A DNA stretch of 64,000 bases. Source: JADZAI01 sp964390465 (GTDB taxonomy: Bacteria > Pseudomonadota > Alphaproteobacteria > Micropepsales > Micropepsaceae). Location of the stretch: positions 18,194 through 82,193 of the forward strand of contig CAYMIJ010000011.1 of NCBI GenBank assembly GCA_964390465.1, written 5' to 3'. The translations under genes and the position numbers were made by a program. Each line of letters begins with the position of its first letter. The first letter of the stretch is position 1. Of the stretch, positions 1-8,015 are shown piece by piece. The notes below the pieces were generated by a model. It made no database searches. It was given only the letters and a program-made list of their open reading frames with translations, and was not told where the DNA came from.

Positions 1-419
1 GCCGTGTCCATGGCCTCTGGCAAAGCGCCATTCCGTCACGATTCATTTCCGAAATCCCGCCAGAAGCTGTTGAGATGAAGGAAGGAATCTCGGGTTCCAT
101 CGGTGGGCGCAGCAGCCTAGCTGAAAGCCGCTGGAACCAGGCGGACTTCTCAAGCACCTATGACAGCCCTGGGTGGCGGCGCGCCCAAACCTCGGTCCAG
201 CCGGGTACAATGCGCGCGCGCCCACCCACACTGGAGGCTGAGGCCCGACTGATCACCACAAGCAGCCCCGATGATTCAGGCTTTCAGCGTGGCGATAAAG
301 TCATACACGCCAAGTTCGGGCGCGGGCATGTGACCCACGCTGACGGCAACAAGCTGACGGTGAGGTTTGAAACCGCTGGCGAAAAGAAAGTCGTCGCAGC
401 CTTCCTGAGCCGGGGCTAA
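1..419 (+). CDS. uvrD: UvrD/PcrA-family DNA helicase, C-terminal end (partial)
   Basis: The gene enters from the left edge; the first whole codon is at base 3 and the stop TAA is at 417-419. The first residues read RVHGLWQSAIPSRFI, followed by a low-complexity linker and a C-terminal module (GDKVIHAKFGRGHV, then DGNKLTVRF and GEKKVV). This arrangement is the usual tail of alphaproteobacterial UvrD, a 3'-5' superfamily 1 helicase of nucleotide excision and mismatch repair. The C-terminal module is the small Tudor-like domain that binds RNA polymerase in UvrD/PcrA. The helicase motor lies outside the window, so identity rests on the tail alone. prmA follows after 9 bases, suggesting co-transcription. 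Confidence 0.8.
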   Translation, partial: RVHGLWQSAIPSRFISEIPPEAVEMKEGISGSIGGRSSLAESRWNQADFSSTYDSPGWRRAQTSVQPGTMRARPPTLEAEARLITTSSPDDSGFQRGDKVIHAKFGRGHVTHADGNKLTVRFETAGEKKVVAAFLSRG

Positions 420-428
420 AGAAGCGCC

Positions 429-1286
429 ATGAACCCACCACTCTGGAAGGCGTCTACTCGCGCCGCGCATGAAGACATAGACCGGCTTTCGACCCTGTTC
501 GAGTTGACGCCGGAACCCGCACCGCAATCGGTCATCGTACTGACGCATCCGCATGAAGACGATGCGGTGATCGAGGCCTATTACGATGCGGCCCCTGATG
601 GTGAAACCTTGAGCCATATTCTGGGGCAACATGTGACGGTGGAAGCCCTGCCTGATGTGGACTGGGTAAAGCTCAGTCAGGAAGGGCTGCCGCCCGTTCG
701 GGCCGGGCGCTTTTTTGTTTATGGCGCTCACGACAAAGGCAAAGTGCCGCCGAACATGGAGGCGCTGGCGATTGATGCCGGTGTGGCGTTCGGTACAGGG
801 CACCACGAAACCACGACAGGCTGCTTGATGGCGCTGGACTGGCTGAAACAGACCGGCTTCGCGCCACGCAATGCTCTGGATCTGGGCACCGGAACCGGGG
901 TTCTGGCGCTGGCTGCCAACCGCCTGTGGCGCATTCCCGTCATCGCCACTGACATTGATCCGCAGGCGATTGACGTCACCCGTGAAAACCTGCGCCTTAA
1001 CGGGGGCCAGATGGCCATCCGGCCCCTTGTGGCGGAAGGGTTCGCACATGTCGCCATTGCGGAAGGCGCGCCATACGATCTCATCATTGCAAATATTCTT
1101 GCAGGGCCTTTGACTCAGCTTGCCCCCGGCATTCGCGCACATATCAGGCCGGGCGGGCGTGTGTTGCTGTCGGGTCTGCTGCGGACGCAGGAACTCATGG
1201 TGCTATCGTTTTACCGCGCGCTGGGCATGCGCCTTGACCGGCGTTTCCGGTTGGGGCCGTGGTCGGCCCTTGTGCTTGAACTTTGA
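429..1286 (+). CDS. prmA: Ribosomal protein L11 methyltransferase
   Basis: PrmA uses S-adenosylmethionine to trimethylate ribosomal protein L11 in the cytoplasm. The 285-residue protein has the family layout: an N-terminal substrate-recognition domain, the FGTGHH motif at about 121-126, SAM motif I DLGTGTG at 151-157, an acidic ATDIDP motif after the next strand, and the NILA catalytic loop at 222-225. Length is typical (about 290). The ATG at 429 follows a purine-rich stretch and lies 9 bases after uvrD. The next gene begins 55 bases downstream, so uvrD-prmA and possibly the two following genes could be one transcript. Nothing is odd about it. Confidence 0.95.
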   Translation: MNPPLWKASTRAAHEDIDRLSTLFELTPEPAPQSVIVLTHPHEDDAVIEAYYDAAPDGETLSHILGQHVTVEALPDVDWVKLSQEGLPPVRAGRFFVYGAHDKGKVPPNMEALAIDAGVAFGTGHHETTTGCLMALDWLKQTGFAPRNALDLGTGTGVLALAANRLWRIPVIATDIDPQAIDVTRENLRLNGGQMAIRPLVAEGFAHVAIAEGAPYDLIIANILAGPLTQLAPGIRAHIRPGGRVLLSGLLRTQELMVLSFYRALGMRLDRRFRLGPWSALVLEL

Positions 1287-1341
1287 TCCGTGCGCGCGAT
1301 CGGGATAGCCTGGAAACATCCGGCGGCATTGTGAGACCAGC

Positions 1342-1833
1342 ATGACCTCATTGCTTATCCTTCAACAGGCGACGGCAAGCGATGCCGTACTGGCGCAGGT
1401 TGAAAACTATGGCGTATTTACGCTGACGCTGATGGTGGCGCTCAGCGCTGTCATCGCCGGTCTGATCTTCGGGCTGATGCTGAAGCTGGTGGGTCAGATG
1501 ATCCTCGGCGGCACTGTCACCTATGCCAGCGCCTTCACGACGATGTTCTTCTATGCGCTGATCTCGGGTGTGGTCAGCGCCTATGTGCTGAAGATAGGCC
1601 TTGCCCCTGTCCAGCAGACTTCGGAAAGCACAAGAGCACCAGGCAGTCTGTTCGATGCCCTCGTCCCCCAGATCATGGCGCTGCTTGTCCTGACAGCCTT
1701 GATACGCCATTTTGTCCGCGACCCTGACAGGCGCAATCCATCCTGGGGATCGTCCCTGATCATTGCCATCATCATGGATCTGGCCATGTCGTCCGTGTCA
1801 TATCTTCTGATGCGCAATATGGGTGCCGTCTGA
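1342..1833 (+). CDS. Small four-helix membrane protein of unknown function
   Basis: I do not recognise a named family. The 163-residue product has four hydrophobic segments at roughly 26-50, 62-85, 104-123 and 137-157. A charged cytoplasmic-type loop (RHFVRDPDRRNPSW) lies before the last helix, so it is an inner-membrane protein. The second helix region is rich in small residues and Met/Phe. It sits between prmA and an aminopeptidase P gene on the same strand, with gaps of 55 and 47 bases, so it is likely co-transcribed with them. Neither neighbour suggests a function. Codon use looks ordinary and the reading frame is intact, so the gene is likely real. Confidence 0.7.
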   Translation: MTSLLILQQATASDAVLAQVENYGVFTLTLMVALSAVIAGLIFGLMLKLVGQMILGGTVTYASAFTTMFFYALISGVVSAYVLKIGLAPVQQTSESTRAPGSLFDALVPQIMALLVLTALIRHFVRDPDRRNPSWGSSLIIAIIMDLAMSSVSYLLMRNMGAV

Positions 1834-1880
1834 CGCATCTGTGCATTGCGGCGAGGCGGCAGGTTTCGTAACGTCCGGTC

Positions 1881-3722
1881 ATGCTTGAGAACTCAGACAC
1901 CCCTTCACGCCCCCGTTTTCAGACTTATGAAGACCCTGCCCCGCCCAGTGCCACGGCCGCGCGAGTTGCGGCGATCCGCGCTGAAATGGCGCGGCAGAAT
2001 CTCGATGGCATGATCATCCCGCGCGGCGATGCACATATGAGCGAATATGTCGCGCCGCATGATGAACGGCTTGCCTGGGCCACCGGCTTCACAGGGTCAG
2101 CCGGCATGGCCATCGTGAAAAGAGACAAGGCTGCCGTTTTCATTGATGGCCGCTACACCCTTCAGGTGAAGGATCAGGTCGATCTGAATATCTATCAGAC
2201 GCAGCATCTCATGGATGAACCGCCTGAGGCATGGCTTGCCGCGAATGCAAAACATGGCGAGCGCATCGGTTTCGACCCACGCCTTCACACGCCTTCAGGC
2301 ATTGGTCGCATCGAGGCCGCTGTGAAGAATGCGGGCGGCATGATGGTGCCTTGTGACCCTTCGCCCGTCGATGCGGCATGGCACGATCAACCACCGCCGC
2401 CTGCAGGCGCGGTTGTGCCTTACCCGGTTGAATATGCCGGCGAGACCGCCGCCGATAAGCGCCACCGCATCGCTGCCGAGCTTGCCGCATCAAACATGGA
2501 TGCAGCAGTCATCACCCTGCCTGAATCCATAGCGTGGCTGCTGAATGTGCGCGGCAGCGATCTTGGGTTCATGCCGGTGCCGCATGGCTTTGCCATCCTG
2601 CACAAATCAGCAGAGGTCGACCTTTTCCTCGACCCCAGGAAGATCACCGAAGGTCTGGCGGCGCATCTGGGCAATGCCGTGCGTCTGCGACCGCCACACG
2701 AATTTGCAGAAGGGCTAGCCGAGCTTTCGGGCAAAGCCACGCTGATTGATCCGGGCGCTGGTTCGCAGTGGATTTTCAGCCGTCTGGAACAGGCGGGCGC
2801 CGTCATCCAGCGCGGACGCGACCCGGTTCTGCTGCCGAAAGCTCAGAAGAACGCCGTTGAACTGAAAGGCGTTCGCTCATCGCATGTGCGCGATGGTGCG
2901 GCGCTCACCCGCTTCCTCAAATGGGCCGCCAGTGAAGGTGCCGCCGGGCGTATTTCTGAAATCGACGCCTGCCGGAAACTGGAAGATTTCCGGCACGAAA
3001 CGGGCGCGCTCAAGGATCTTTCATTCCCCTCGATTTCGGGGAGCGGGCCGAACGGTGCAATCGTGCATTATCGCGTGACGGAAAAGACCGACCGCAAGCT
3101 GCGCAGCGGTGAGCTGTTCCTGATCGATTCCGGCGCGCAATATCTCGACGGCACGACCGACGTGACACGGACCATTGCGCTTGGAACACCGACAGCAGAG
3201 ATGAAAGACCGTTTCACCCGCGTGCTGAAGGGCCACATCGCGCTGGCCACGGCGCGCTTCCCGTCGGGAACCACTGGCGCACAGCTCGACACACTGGCCC
3301 GCGCGCCATTGTGGGAGGTTGGGCTCGATTACGACCACGGCACCGGCCATGGCGTTGGCGTCTATATGGGCGTTCATGAAGGTCCGCAGAGCATCTCAAA
3401 GCGGCCTGTCACGCAGCCGCTGCTGCCCGGCATGATCTGCTCGAACGAGCCGGGTTACTACAAGACCGGCGGTTACGGCATCCGCATCGAAAATCTGATC
3501 GTCGTGCGCGAAGCAAACGTCGAGGGTGCAGAGCGGCCCATGCTTGAGTTTGAAACGGTCACGCTCGCGCCGATTGACGTGGAGCTGGTGGAAGCCTCGC
3601 TGCTGTCACAGGCGGAGAAGGACTGGCTGAATGCCTATCACGCCCGTGTGCGCGAAACGCTGACGCCGCTGGTCGATGCAGAAACGGCTGAGTGGCTGAA
3701 GACGGCAACACGGGCGGTCTGA
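1881..3722 (+). CDS. Xaa-Pro aminopeptidase (aminopeptidase P, M24B)
   Basis: Cytoplasmic dinuclear-metal peptidase that removes the N-terminal residue from peptides with proline in position 2. The 613-residue chain has the long three-domain form found in eukaryotic XPNPEP1 and many alphaproteobacteria: two creatinase-like N-terminal domains (about 25-155 and 180-310) and a C-terminal pita-bread domain from about 325. The metal ligands are all visible: D416 and D427 (DSG...DVTRT), H490 (HGTGHGVG), E523 (NEPGYY) and E537 (GIRIEN). The spacing matches the family. The ATG at 1881 has only a weak Shine-Dalgarno sequence. It ends 78 bases before the convergent export lipoprotein. Confidence 0.93.
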   Translation: MLENSDTPSRPRFQTYEDPAPPSATAARVAAIRAEMARQNLDGMIIPRGDAHMSEYVAPHDERLAWATGFTGSAGMAIVKRDKAAVFIDGRYTLQVKDQVDLNIYQTQHLMDEPPEAWLAANAKHGERIGFDPRLHTPSGIGRIEAAVKNAGGMMVPCDPSPVDAAWHDQPPPPAGAVVPYPVEYAGETAADKRHRIAAELAASNMDAAVITLPESIAWLLNVRGSDLGFMPVPHGFAILHKSAEVDLFLDPRKITEGLAAHLGNAVRLRPPHEFAEGLAELSGKATLIDPGAGSQWIFSRLEQAGAVIQRGRDPVLLPKAQKNAVELKGVRSSHVRDGAALTRFLKWAASEGAAGRISEIDACRKLEDFRHETGALKDLSFPSISGSGPNGAIVHYRVTEKTDRKLRSGELFLIDSGAQYLDGTTDVTRTIALGTPTAEMKDRFTRVLKGHIALATARFPSGTTGAQLDTLARAPLWEVGLDYDHGTGHGVGVYMGVHEGPQSISKRPVTQPLLPGMICSNEPGYYKTGGYGIRIENLIVVREANVEGAERPMLEFETVTLAPIDVELVEASLLSQAEKDWLNAYHARVRETLTPLVDAETAEWLKTATRAV

Positions 3723-3800
3723 CCAGACATCACAAGCTGCAACCGCTGATGCTCAGTAGCATCTACCACGCGGCAGTGAGGATCGGCATTGACGTCAGGT

Positions 3801-4991
3801 CTAGTGCCTTAGTCCTGTCGCATAGAGGTTGGCGCCCGTAACGACAGGCGCTGTCAGCGCGCCAAACATGCCCAGCACTTTTTGTATTTCGTGCGTTGAG
3901 GCATTGGAGACATACAGAACATCTCCATCACGCATCATGAATCGCTGAGCAGCGAAGAAACCTGCCGGATCGGCCAGAGAAAGCCTGTAAACGACAGGCA
4001 CATCGCGCCCCTGCGAGAGCAGCGGACTGTAGGGATCAAGCGCCTGTGCAATAGCGATAGGCTCATATCGGAAGACGAAGACGCCTGCGGCATCCGAGCG
4101 TGAGTCAATGAGACCCTTCGCCTTGCCGATCGCCTGTGCGAGCGACAGTTCCGGCGCTTCAAACGGCATTTCGCTGTTCTCAAGAGTTGCCCCCAGAACC
4201 GTAAGTTTCTGGGTTTCGCGCGATACGGTGATAATATCATCAGGACGGACATAGATATTTTCGCGCGGGTCGTCGAAAAGCGTCTTGAGCGGCACCGTGA
4301 CCGTGCGCCCATCGCGCGACAGGTGGATGCGCGTGTCGTGCACCGCCGTCTTGATGCCACCTGCCATCGCAATGATGTCGAGAATGCGCTCGCCATGGAC
4401 ACTGAGAGGCAGGCGCGCCCCGCCGCCCACCTCACCCATGATAGAAACCGTCCCGCTGATATTGTTCGTGATCGTGACGAGCACCTGCGGATCAGCTGCC
4501 TTGTCAGCGAGACGAGACCTTATCGCCGCTTCGGCTTTTGCCGGCGTGAGGCCAGCGACTCGCACGCGACCAGCGAAAGGCACGCTGATGCATCCATCGC
4601 TGCCGACCGCCTGCCCCGGAATGGCCGATGAACCATTGCTGCCGCGCAGCCCAGGCACGCCCGACGGATCGGCGGCTGGTGCTGCAGCAAACAGACCGCC
4701 GCCGACTTCCCATACTGTCACCGAAACCGTATCGCCTATGCCGATACGCAAATCCGATGCGCCAGATTTTCCGCCATTTTCTCCAAATGTTTCAAGAAAT
4801 CCGGGCGATCGGCCAACCGTTGTCTGACTGATCGTGCGGCCGTCAACGTCCACGAGAATATAGCTCGATGCATCGCCGCCAATGTCGGCGCCTGACTCGA
4901 CATCCGACATGCTGGGGCCAGATGATGACATGGCACCACAGCCGGTCAGCAGGAGCGGGAAGATCGCAGCGATCATGCGATGACATTTCAT
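3801..4991 (-). CDS. Polysaccharide export lipoprotein (Wza/GumB-type)
   Basis: Outer-membrane or periplasmic translocon component for exopolysaccharide or capsule. The N-terminus is a lipoprotein signal: a short basic start, a hydrophobic run and lipobox LLTGC with acylated Cys18. A polysaccharide-export domain follows at about 80-175 (LRIGIGDTVSVTVWEVGG through VLVTITNNISG), then SLBB-type repeats from about 180 (MGEVGGGARLPL) and again near 265. At 396 residues it is close to Wza (379). No tyrosine autokinase (Wzc) or phosphatase (Wzb) is adjacent. It stands alone, head-to-head with a serine hydrolase and about 5 kb from the glycan locus starting at 10.16 kb, which it might serve. Confidence 0.88.
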   Translation of the reverse strand: MKCHRMIAAIFPLLLTGCGAMSSSGPSMSDVESGADIGGDASSYILVDVDGRTISQTTVGRSPGFLETFGENGGKSGASDLRIGIGDTVSVTVWEVGGGLFAAAPAADPSGVPGLRGSNGSSAIPGQAVGSDGCISVPFAGRVRVAGLTPAKAEAAIRSRLADKAADPQVLVTITNNISGTVSIMGEVGGGARLPLSVHGERILDIIAMAGGIKTAVHDTRIHLSRDGRTVTVPLKTLFDDPRENIYVRPDDIITVSRETQKLTVLGATLENSEMPFEAPELSLAQAIGKAKGLIDSRSDAAGVFVFRYEPIAIAQALDPYSPLLSQGRDVPVVYRLSLADPAGFFAAQRFMMRDGDVLYVSNASTHEIQKVLGMFGALTAPVVTGANLYATGLRH

Positions 4992-5130
4992 GTACGAACT
5001 GTCTTCCCTAAGACATGACGCCAGACTGCTTTAGTCTGTTTTACCCGCCACAAACCGCGTGTGCACTGCGCCTGAAAGCTCTTGCCTGAAGCAAGCTCCG
5101 GAGGAACACTCCAGCATTCGAAACACAGGT

Positions 5131-6345
5131 ATGCACATCATGATCCGCGCCGGACTTAACCTCGACCGACTGTCCCATATCGAGCACATTTATGGTGAAA
5201 ACTATGTTAAGAATGGACGCCTGCCCTGCGCGTTAACGGTTGTTTACCGGCGCGGCGAGATCGCCCACTGGAGCAAACAGGGCTTTGCGGACATAGAGCG
5301 CAAGGTGCCGCTGCAGGACGACACAATCTTCCGCATCTACTCGATGACCAAGCCGCTCACCTCGGTTGCCTTCATGATGCTGCTCGAGGAAGGCAAGGTC
5401 GCACTGGACACACCGGTCCACCGGGTTATCCCCGAATGGCGCGACCTGAAAGTGTATGAAGCCGGTTTCATGGAGACGTTCCGCACGCGGCGCACGGACA
5501 GGCCCATGCTGATGATCGACCTGCTGCGGCACACGTCGGGCCTCACCTATGGCTTCCAGCAGCGCACCAATGTCGATGCCGCCTATCGCAAGCTGAAAAT
5601 CGGCGAGATCGAGAAAACCGGCACGCTGGAGGACATGGTGCAGAAACTGGCCACGGTGCCGCTGGAGTTTTCGCCCGGCCGCTTCTTCAACTATTCGGTC
5701 TCGACCGACATCCTCGGCTACGTCATCGGGAAACTGGCGAACGAGCCGTTCGAGGTTTTCCTGAAGCGCCGCCTTCTCGATCCGCTGGGCATGAAGGATA
5801 CCGGCTTTCATGTGCCGGAGGGAAAACACCACCGCCTCGCCGCAAACTATGCCCCGGCGAAAGGCGGCATGATGCTGTATGACGACCCGGCGAAAAGCAC
5901 CTACCTCAAACCACCTTCGCTAGTGTCGGGCGGCGGCGGTCTGGTGTCCACGGCGCATGACTATCTCCAGTTCTGTAAAATGCTGCTGGGGCGCGGGGCG
6001 CTCGATGGTGTGCGCTATATCAGCCCCAAGACACTTGACCTGATGACCGCCAACCACCTGCCGGGGGGCAAGACGCTGCTGGACATCTCGACCTCGATGT
6101 TCTCGGAAGTGAGTTATGCGGGCGTCGGCTTCGGGCTGGGCTTTTCGGTGACGACCGACGTGGCGGCCACGATGGTGCCGGGCAGCAATGGTGATTACGC
6201 TTGGGGCGGCGCGGCCTCGACCTATTTCTGGATCGACCCGAAGGAAGACATGGCGGTGATATTCCTGACCCAGCTTCTGCCGTCCGACACCTATCCCATA
6301 CGGCGCGAGCTGCGCACGCTGGTCTATTCCGCCTTCGAGGACTGA
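5131..6345 (+). CDS. Serine hydrolase of the beta-lactamase/esterase class C family
   Basis: Penicillin-binding-protein-like serine hydrolase; members act as esterases, D-amino-acid peptidases or lactonases, so the substrate cannot be stated. The catalytic SxxK box is SMTK (Ser71 and Lys74 from this start), followed by a long alpha/beta core. A YSV motif in FNYSVSTDILGYV fits the Tyr-x-Asn/Ser position, and GGGGLVSTAHDYLQF is typical of the family. About 404 residues, with no signal peptide, so probably cytoplasmic. The frame opens upstream at a GTG (5059), but the ATG at 5131 (or at 5140) leads directly into the conserved fold. The next gene starts 1 base after its stop, so they form an operon. 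Confidence 0.82.
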   Translation: MHIMIRAGLNLDRLSHIEHIYGENYVKNGRLPCALTVVYRRGEIAHWSKQGFADIERKVPLQDDTIFRIYSMTKPLTSVAFMMLLEEGKVALDTPVHRVIPEWRDLKVYEAGFMETFRTRRTDRPMLMIDLLRHTSGLTYGFQQRTNVDAAYRKLKIGEIEKTGTLEDMVQKLATVPLEFSPGRFFNYSVSTDILGYVIGKLANEPFEVFLKRRLLDPLGMKDTGFHVPEGKHHRLAANYAPAKGGMMLYDDPAKSTYLKPPSLVSGGGGLVSTAHDYLQFCKMLLGRGALDGVRYISPKTLDLMTANHLPGGKTLLDISTSMFSEVSYAGVGFGLGFSVTTDVAATMVPGSNGDYAWGGAASTYFWIDPKEDMAVIFLTQLLPSDTYPIRRELRTLVYSAFED

Positions 6346-6346
6346 G

Positions 6347-6766
6347 ATGCGTTATCTCCACACCATGATCCGGGTCAGCGATGTGGCTGCGTCGCTGGAT
6401 TTCTTCGTGAACAGGCTCGGCCTGAAAGAAACGCGGCGTCATGACAACGAGGCCGGACGTTTCACGTTGATCTTTCTCGCTGCGCCGGAAACGCCAGGGG
6501 CGGAAATCGAGCTCACCCATAACTGGGATGAAAGCAGCTATACCGGCGGGCGCAATTTCGGGCACCTCGCATTCGGGGTCGACGACATCTATGCCGCCTG
6601 TCAGCGATTGCTGGATGGCGGCGTCACCATCAACCGACCGCCACGCGATGGTCGCATGGCGTTCGTGCGCTCGCCCGACAATATCTCAGTTGAACTGCTG
6701 CAGAAGGGTGCGCCCCTGCCACCACGTGAGCCATGGGCTTCCATGACCAATACTGGCGTGTGGTGA
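6347..6766 (+). CDS. Lactoylglutathione lyase-like VOC protein (glyoxalase I)
   Basis: Glyoxalase I isomerises the methylglyoxal-glutathione hemithioacetal to S-lactoylglutathione in the cytoplasm. The 139-residue protein opens MRYLHTMIRV like GloA and has the paired beta-alpha-beta-beta-beta modules of the VOC fold. The four expected metal ligands are present: H5, E55 (EIELTHNW), H73 (FGHLAF) and E116 (ISVELL). It starts 1 base after the serine hydrolase stop, so the two are translationally linked. The C-terminal tail after residue 120 is slightly longer than in E. coli GloA. A related VOC dioxygenase or isomerase is possible, but the ligand set favours glyoxalase I. Confidence 0.85.
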   Translation: MRYLHTMIRVSDVAASLDFFVNRLGLKETRRHDNEAGRFTLIFLAAPETPGAEIELTHNWDESSYTGGRNFGHLAFGVDDIYAACQRLLDGGVTINRPPRDGRMAFVRSPDNISVELLQKGAPLPPREPWASMTNTGVW

Positions 6767-6890
6767 GATTGATCTGTCTCAAGGCCGGCGCGACGCGCAC
6801 CTTGTTATGAGAGACCATCGCCTGAAGTGCTGCTTATCGGCATGATGGCGACAGAAGGGCGCACACCTTCCCGCGTCTTTCGAAACCTGA

Positions 6891-6915
6891 TGGCCGGGAG
6901 CCGCCCTCCCGGCCA
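6891..6915 (+). terminator. Hairpin terminator after the glyoxalase gene
   Basis: A perfect 10-bp stem (left arm TGGCCGGGAG at 6891-6900, right arm 6906-6915) closes a 5-base loop. It is followed by TTCTTATT, a weak U-rich tract. It lies 125 bases past the VOC gene stop and before the next start, so it plausibly ends the hydrolase-glyoxalase transcript. The T-run is imperfect, so efficiency is uncertain. Confidence 0.5.
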
Positions 6916-6981
6916 TTCTTATTAAAACTTGGACTTTGCGAACCATCTTGCTGGCCATAGCCTGCAAGGATGGGACGGGAC

Positions 6982-7554
6982 ATGACCGCAATCGCCACAT
7001 GGGGCGGGAAGACGGCCGAGGCAAAAATCCTGCTTGAATCGCAGGAGATCATTCTGCGTGGCGACATCACAGCGAAAATCCCGCGCACCATCCTCACTGG
7101 CAGTGAAGTCAAAGGCGGTAGACTGATCATCGCAGCCGGCACGCAAAAGCTGATCCTCGACCTTGGCGAGGAGGCGGCGCAGAAGTGGCACAGCATTTTG
7201 ATGAAGCCGCCGCCCTCACTCGCAAGCAAGCTTGGCATTTCAACCGCGAAGCGCGCATTCATTTTCGGCCAGACGAGCGACACAGAACTTCTGAACGCCA
7301 TCAAAGACGCAACTGCAAAAACGGTGTCTGAGGCGCATATCGTCATCGCCGTTCTGCGCGATGCGTCTGACCTGCCGCGCATGTTGAAGGCCGCAAAGGG
7401 GCTGCCCATCTGGTGCGTTTATCCCAAAGGCAGGAACGCGTGCCCCAGTGATGCGGAGGTGCGCCACTTCATGCGCGCCAATGGCTATATGGACAACAAG
7501 ACCAGCGCCGTTTCAGTAGAACTGACTGCAACGCGCTACACCATGGCGAAATGA
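6982..7554 (+). CDS. Uncharacterised protein, C-terminal half DUF3052-like
   Basis: The first about 75 residues form a beta-rich module (AIATWGGKTAEAKILLESQEI...ILDLGEEAAQKWHSIL). The rest (SLASKLGISTAKRAFIFG..., IVIAVLRDASDLPRMLKAAKG, IWCVYPKGR, FMRANGYMDNK...LTATRY) resembles DUF3052-type proteins. Those are small cytoplasmic proteins of unknown function that end in a WVVYPKGR-like strand and a DNKV...ATRF tail. This family link is from memory of motifs and needs a profile search. The frame also has an ATG at 6970, but AAGGATGGGA at 6966-6975 is a suitable Shine-Dalgarno sequence for the ATG at 6982. The gene is monocistronic and convergent with the secreted protein at 7594. Confidence 0.65.
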   Translation: MTAIATWGGKTAEAKILLESQEIILRGDITAKIPRTILTGSEVKGGRLIIAAGTQKLILDLGEEAAQKWHSILMKPPPSLASKLGISTAKRAFIFGQTSDTELLNAIKDATAKTVSEAHIVIAVLRDASDLPRMLKAAKGLPIWCVYPKGRNACPSDAEVRHFMRANGYMDNKTSAVSVELTATRYTMAK

Positions 7555-7593
7555 CCAAGCCTATCTTTGATGTGCTCGGCAAGCCCGAGAGGG

Positions 7594-7944
7594 CTATTTT
7601 TCAGGGACAATGCGGCTGGCGATAATGTGCGCCGTTGCAGTGCGGCGTTCCACAAACACCTCCCCCTCCAGTGTCACGTGGCGCATGTCCCGCGCAGAAG
7701 CAATGGCCGCGGAAATCTCGGGCGCGTTGGCCATATCGGATTCCAGATGCGTGATATTCACCACCACGGCCTTGTCCTTGATGATCGCATATGTGCCGGG
7801 CGGACAAGGCGCTTTTACACAGTAGATGGGCTGGTAGATGATCGAGAACACGCCCTGAACGTCGGGCTTGGCGGGCGCTTCGGCGCGTGCAGGCATGAGA
7901 CACAGAACTGCTGCCACCGCCACAAAAGCACTGTTTTTCCTCAT
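7594..7944 (-). CDS. Small secreted protein with a Cys pair, unknown function
   Basis: A 116-residue protein with a clear Sec signal peptide: MRKNSAFV, a hydrophobic core, then ARAEA as the likely cleavage site near residue 23. The mature part is about 93 residues, has a conserved-looking YCVKAPCPPGTYAI segment whose two cysteines could form a disulfide, and ends in short beta-strand-like segments (HVTLEGEVFV, AHIIASRIV). The frame is open further upstream, but a strong Shine-Dalgarno sequence (AGGAGGTGACC) directly precedes the ATG at 7944. It follows ppk2 by 71 bases on the same strand and may share its transcript. I do not recognise a family. Confidence 0.72.
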   Translation of the reverse strand: MRKNSAFVAVAAVLCLMPARAEAPAKPDVQGVFSIIYQPIYCVKAPCPPGTYAIIKDKAVVVNITHLESDMANAPEISAAIASARDMRHVTLEGEVFVERRTATAHIIASRIVPEK

Positions 7945-8015
7945 CTGGTCACCTCCTGACAGGGAAGACCACATTACCTTTGCGGCGGAATCATGCAGCA
8001 CCTCAGTGCGGTGCG

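Noticed and set aside
276..1142. Long antisense frame opposite prmA
   Set aside because: Fully overlaps a clear conserved gene; a high-GC mirror frame.
7582..7601. Small hairpin AGCCC-GAGA-GGGCT followed by ATTTTT as a terminator for the gene at 6982
   Set aside because: Only 5 bp of stem and it overlaps the stop of the convergent gene; too weak to list as a feature.
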